A stretch of 38,363 nt of DNA, taken from the NCBI GenBank assembly GCA_905221605.1, contig CAJNDS010002601.1:1161393-1199755 (forward strand), read 5' to 3'. This document shows, piece after piece, positions 37,105-38,363 of the stretch (its first letter is position 1; each line of letters opens with the position of its first letter). This DNA comes from Symbiodinium natans (Eukaryota > Sar > Dinophyceae > Suessiales > Symbiodiniaceae). Under the pieces are notes generated by a model. It was not told where the DNA came from and did no database searches. It saw nothing but the letters and a program-made list of their open reading frames with translations. Position numbers and translations under genes: made by a program.

Positions 37105-37288
37105 GCCCGGGCTCGTAATTTAGTATTGGGGGAATTTCTATTTCAAAGATTTCAAAGATTTCAAAGGTTGCAAAAGGCGGGGGAAACTCCCGGGAAGTTT
37201 CCCAAACCTTTTGCAACCTTTGAAATCTTTGAAAACTTTGAAATCTTTGAAATAGAAATTCCCCCAATACTAAATAACGAGCCCGGGC
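37105..37288. repeat. Palindrome 1
   Basis: Inverted arms from GCCCGGGC (37,105) to GCCCGGGC (37,281-37,288) centred near 37,191. The right arm has an extra TTTGAAA unit. Confidence 0.85.
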
Positions 37289-37436
37289 TCGTGATTTAGT
37301 ATTGGGGGGAGGGCCGGGCTCGTGATTTAATATTGGGGGGAAGCCCGGGCTCGTGATTTAGTATTGGGGGGAAGGGCCGGGCTCGTGATTTAGTATTGGG
37401 GGGAAGCCCGGGCTCGCAATTTAGTATTGGGGGGAA

Positions 37437-37611
37437 GCCCGGGCTCGTAATTTAGTATTGGGGGAATTTCTATTTCAAAGATTTTAAAGATTTCAAAGGT
37501 TGCAAAAGGCGGGGGAAACTCCCGGGGAGTTTCCCCCGCCTTTTGCAACCTTTGAAATCTTTGAAATCTTTGAAATAGAAATTCCCCCAATACTAAATTA
37601 CGAGCCCGGGC
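37437..37611. repeat. Palindrome 2, 87-bp arms, one mismatch
   Basis: Left arm 37,437-37,523 and right arm 37,525-37,611 are complementary at 86 of 87 positions around a single central G. Confidence 0.9.
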
Positions 37612-37728
37612 TCGTGATTTAGTATTGGGGGGAAGCCCGGGCTCGTGATTTACTATTGGGGGGAAGGGCCGGGCTCGTGATTTAGTATTGGGGGGAAGCC
37701 CGGGCTCGTAATTTAGTATTGGGTGGAA

Positions 37729-37912
37729 GCCCGGGCTCGTAATTTAGTATTGGGGGAATTTCTATTTCAAAGATTTCAAAGATTTCAAAAGTTGCAAAAG
37801 GCGGGGGAAACTCCCGGGAAGTTTCCCAAACCTTTTGCAACCTTTGAAATCTTTGAAATCTTTGAAATCTTTGAAATAGAAATTCCCCCAATACTAAATA
37901 ACGAGCCCGGGC
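37729..37912. repeat. Palindrome 3
   Basis: Same structure as palindrome 1, with four TTTGAAA units on the right and three on the left. Confidence 0.85.
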
Positions 37913-38029
37913 TCGTGATTTAGTATTGGGGGGAAGCCCGGGCTCGTGATTTAGTATTGGGGGGAAGGGCCGGGCTCGTGATTTAGTATTGGGGGGAAGC
38001 CCGGGCTCGTAATTTAGTATTGGGTGGAA

Positions 38030-38217
38030 GCCCGGGCTCGTAATTTAGTATTGGGGGAATTTATATTCAAAGAGTTCAAGAGTTCAAAGATTTCAAAGTT
38101 GCAAAGGCGGGGGGAAACTCCCGGGAAGTTTCCCAAACCTTTTGCAACTTTGAAATATTTGAAATCTTTGAAATTTTGAAATAGAAATTCCCCCAATACT
38201 AAATTACGAGCCCGGGC
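38030..38217. repeat. Palindrome 4, most diverged
   Basis: Same boundaries, but the arms have several substitutions (TTATATTCAAAGAGTTCAAG on the left), so pairing is weaker. Confidence 0.85.
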
Positions 38218-38363
38218 TCGTGATTTAGTATTTGGGGGAAGCCCGGGCTCGTGATTTAGTATTGGGGGGAAGGGCCGGGCTCGTGATTTAGTATTGGGGG
38301 GAAGCCCGGGCTCGTAATTTAGTATTGGGTGGAAGCCCGGGCTCGTAATTTAGTATTGGGGGA

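Larger units (their letters stand above)
37000..38363. repeat. Tandem ~32-bp GCCCGGGC units with four palindromes
   Basis: Units of about 32-35 bp (GCCCGGGCTCGTGATTTAGT then ATTGGGGGGAA) fill the region to the window end. About every 290-330 bp a large palindrome interrupts them. A (FQR)n/(EIF)n reading in several frames follows from TTTCAAAGA repeats and is not a gene. Confidence 0.9.

Noticed and set aside
37058-38196. Frames reading FQRFQRLQK and EIFEIFEIE
   Set aside because: Both strands of the same TTTCAAAGA palindromes give them; they are hairpin arms, not genes.

Overview
What it is. This is eukaryotic nuclear DNA. Variants of the plant/dinoflagellate-type telomere unit TTTAGGG occupy a large part of 1-32,700, in both orientations and far from any visible chromosome end. 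Between them lie short GC-rich islands that read as protein on the minus strand. Arabidopsis-type interstitial repeats, GT, GC and GA 5' splice sites, and several families of short inverted-repeat elements sitting at exon edges together suggest a dinoflagellate or a relative. That assignment is inference.

Main reading. On the + strand the recurring order is [CCCTAAA]n - island of about 30-230 bp - [TTTAGGG]n. On the minus strand the same islands are exons. The upstream intron commonly ends in CCCTAAA units followed by AG. The downstream intron commonly starts at the exon edge with GTTTAGGG, GTAGGG or GTGTAGGG. Many introns therefore carry complementary telomere-like tracts at their two ends, which could pair and bring the splice sites together. 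I list 57 candidate minus-strand exon intervals between 32,728 and 1. Reading frame can be carried in phase through runs of them: eight joins from 29,061 to 26,120, and others near 20,970-20,003, 19,144-16,545, 11,666-11,319 and 9,852-7,935. I could not name the encoded protein(s). One exon resembles part of an ankyrin repeat. In-frame stops at 13,646 and 2,617 and an ATG at 32,532 mean that several genes in a row are possible.

Other genes. The only long uninterrupted gene is an SGNH-hydrolase-like membrane protein (22,585-21,155, minus), intronless among heavily split neighbours. A 1.05-kb coding-like segment near 5 kb is flanked by 17-bp direct repeats and changes frame.

Mobile DNA. Four dispersed short families (called A-D here) look like introners or MITEs. 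A separate 118-bp element has 28-bp perfect terminal inverted repeats and a TA target inside a telomere-like array.

Right end. About 33,000-37,000 is a satellite of six units of 605-723 bp, rich in purine and pyrimidine tracts. From 37,000 to the window end are tandem units of about 32 bp containing GCCCGGGC and four palindromes with arms of about 87 bp. I see no credible genes there.

Limits. All exon edges are hand-read. In short GC-rich pieces two or three frames can be open, so individual exons carry moderate confidence; the overall pattern is firmer than any one exon. No tRNA, rRNA or CRISPR was recognised.
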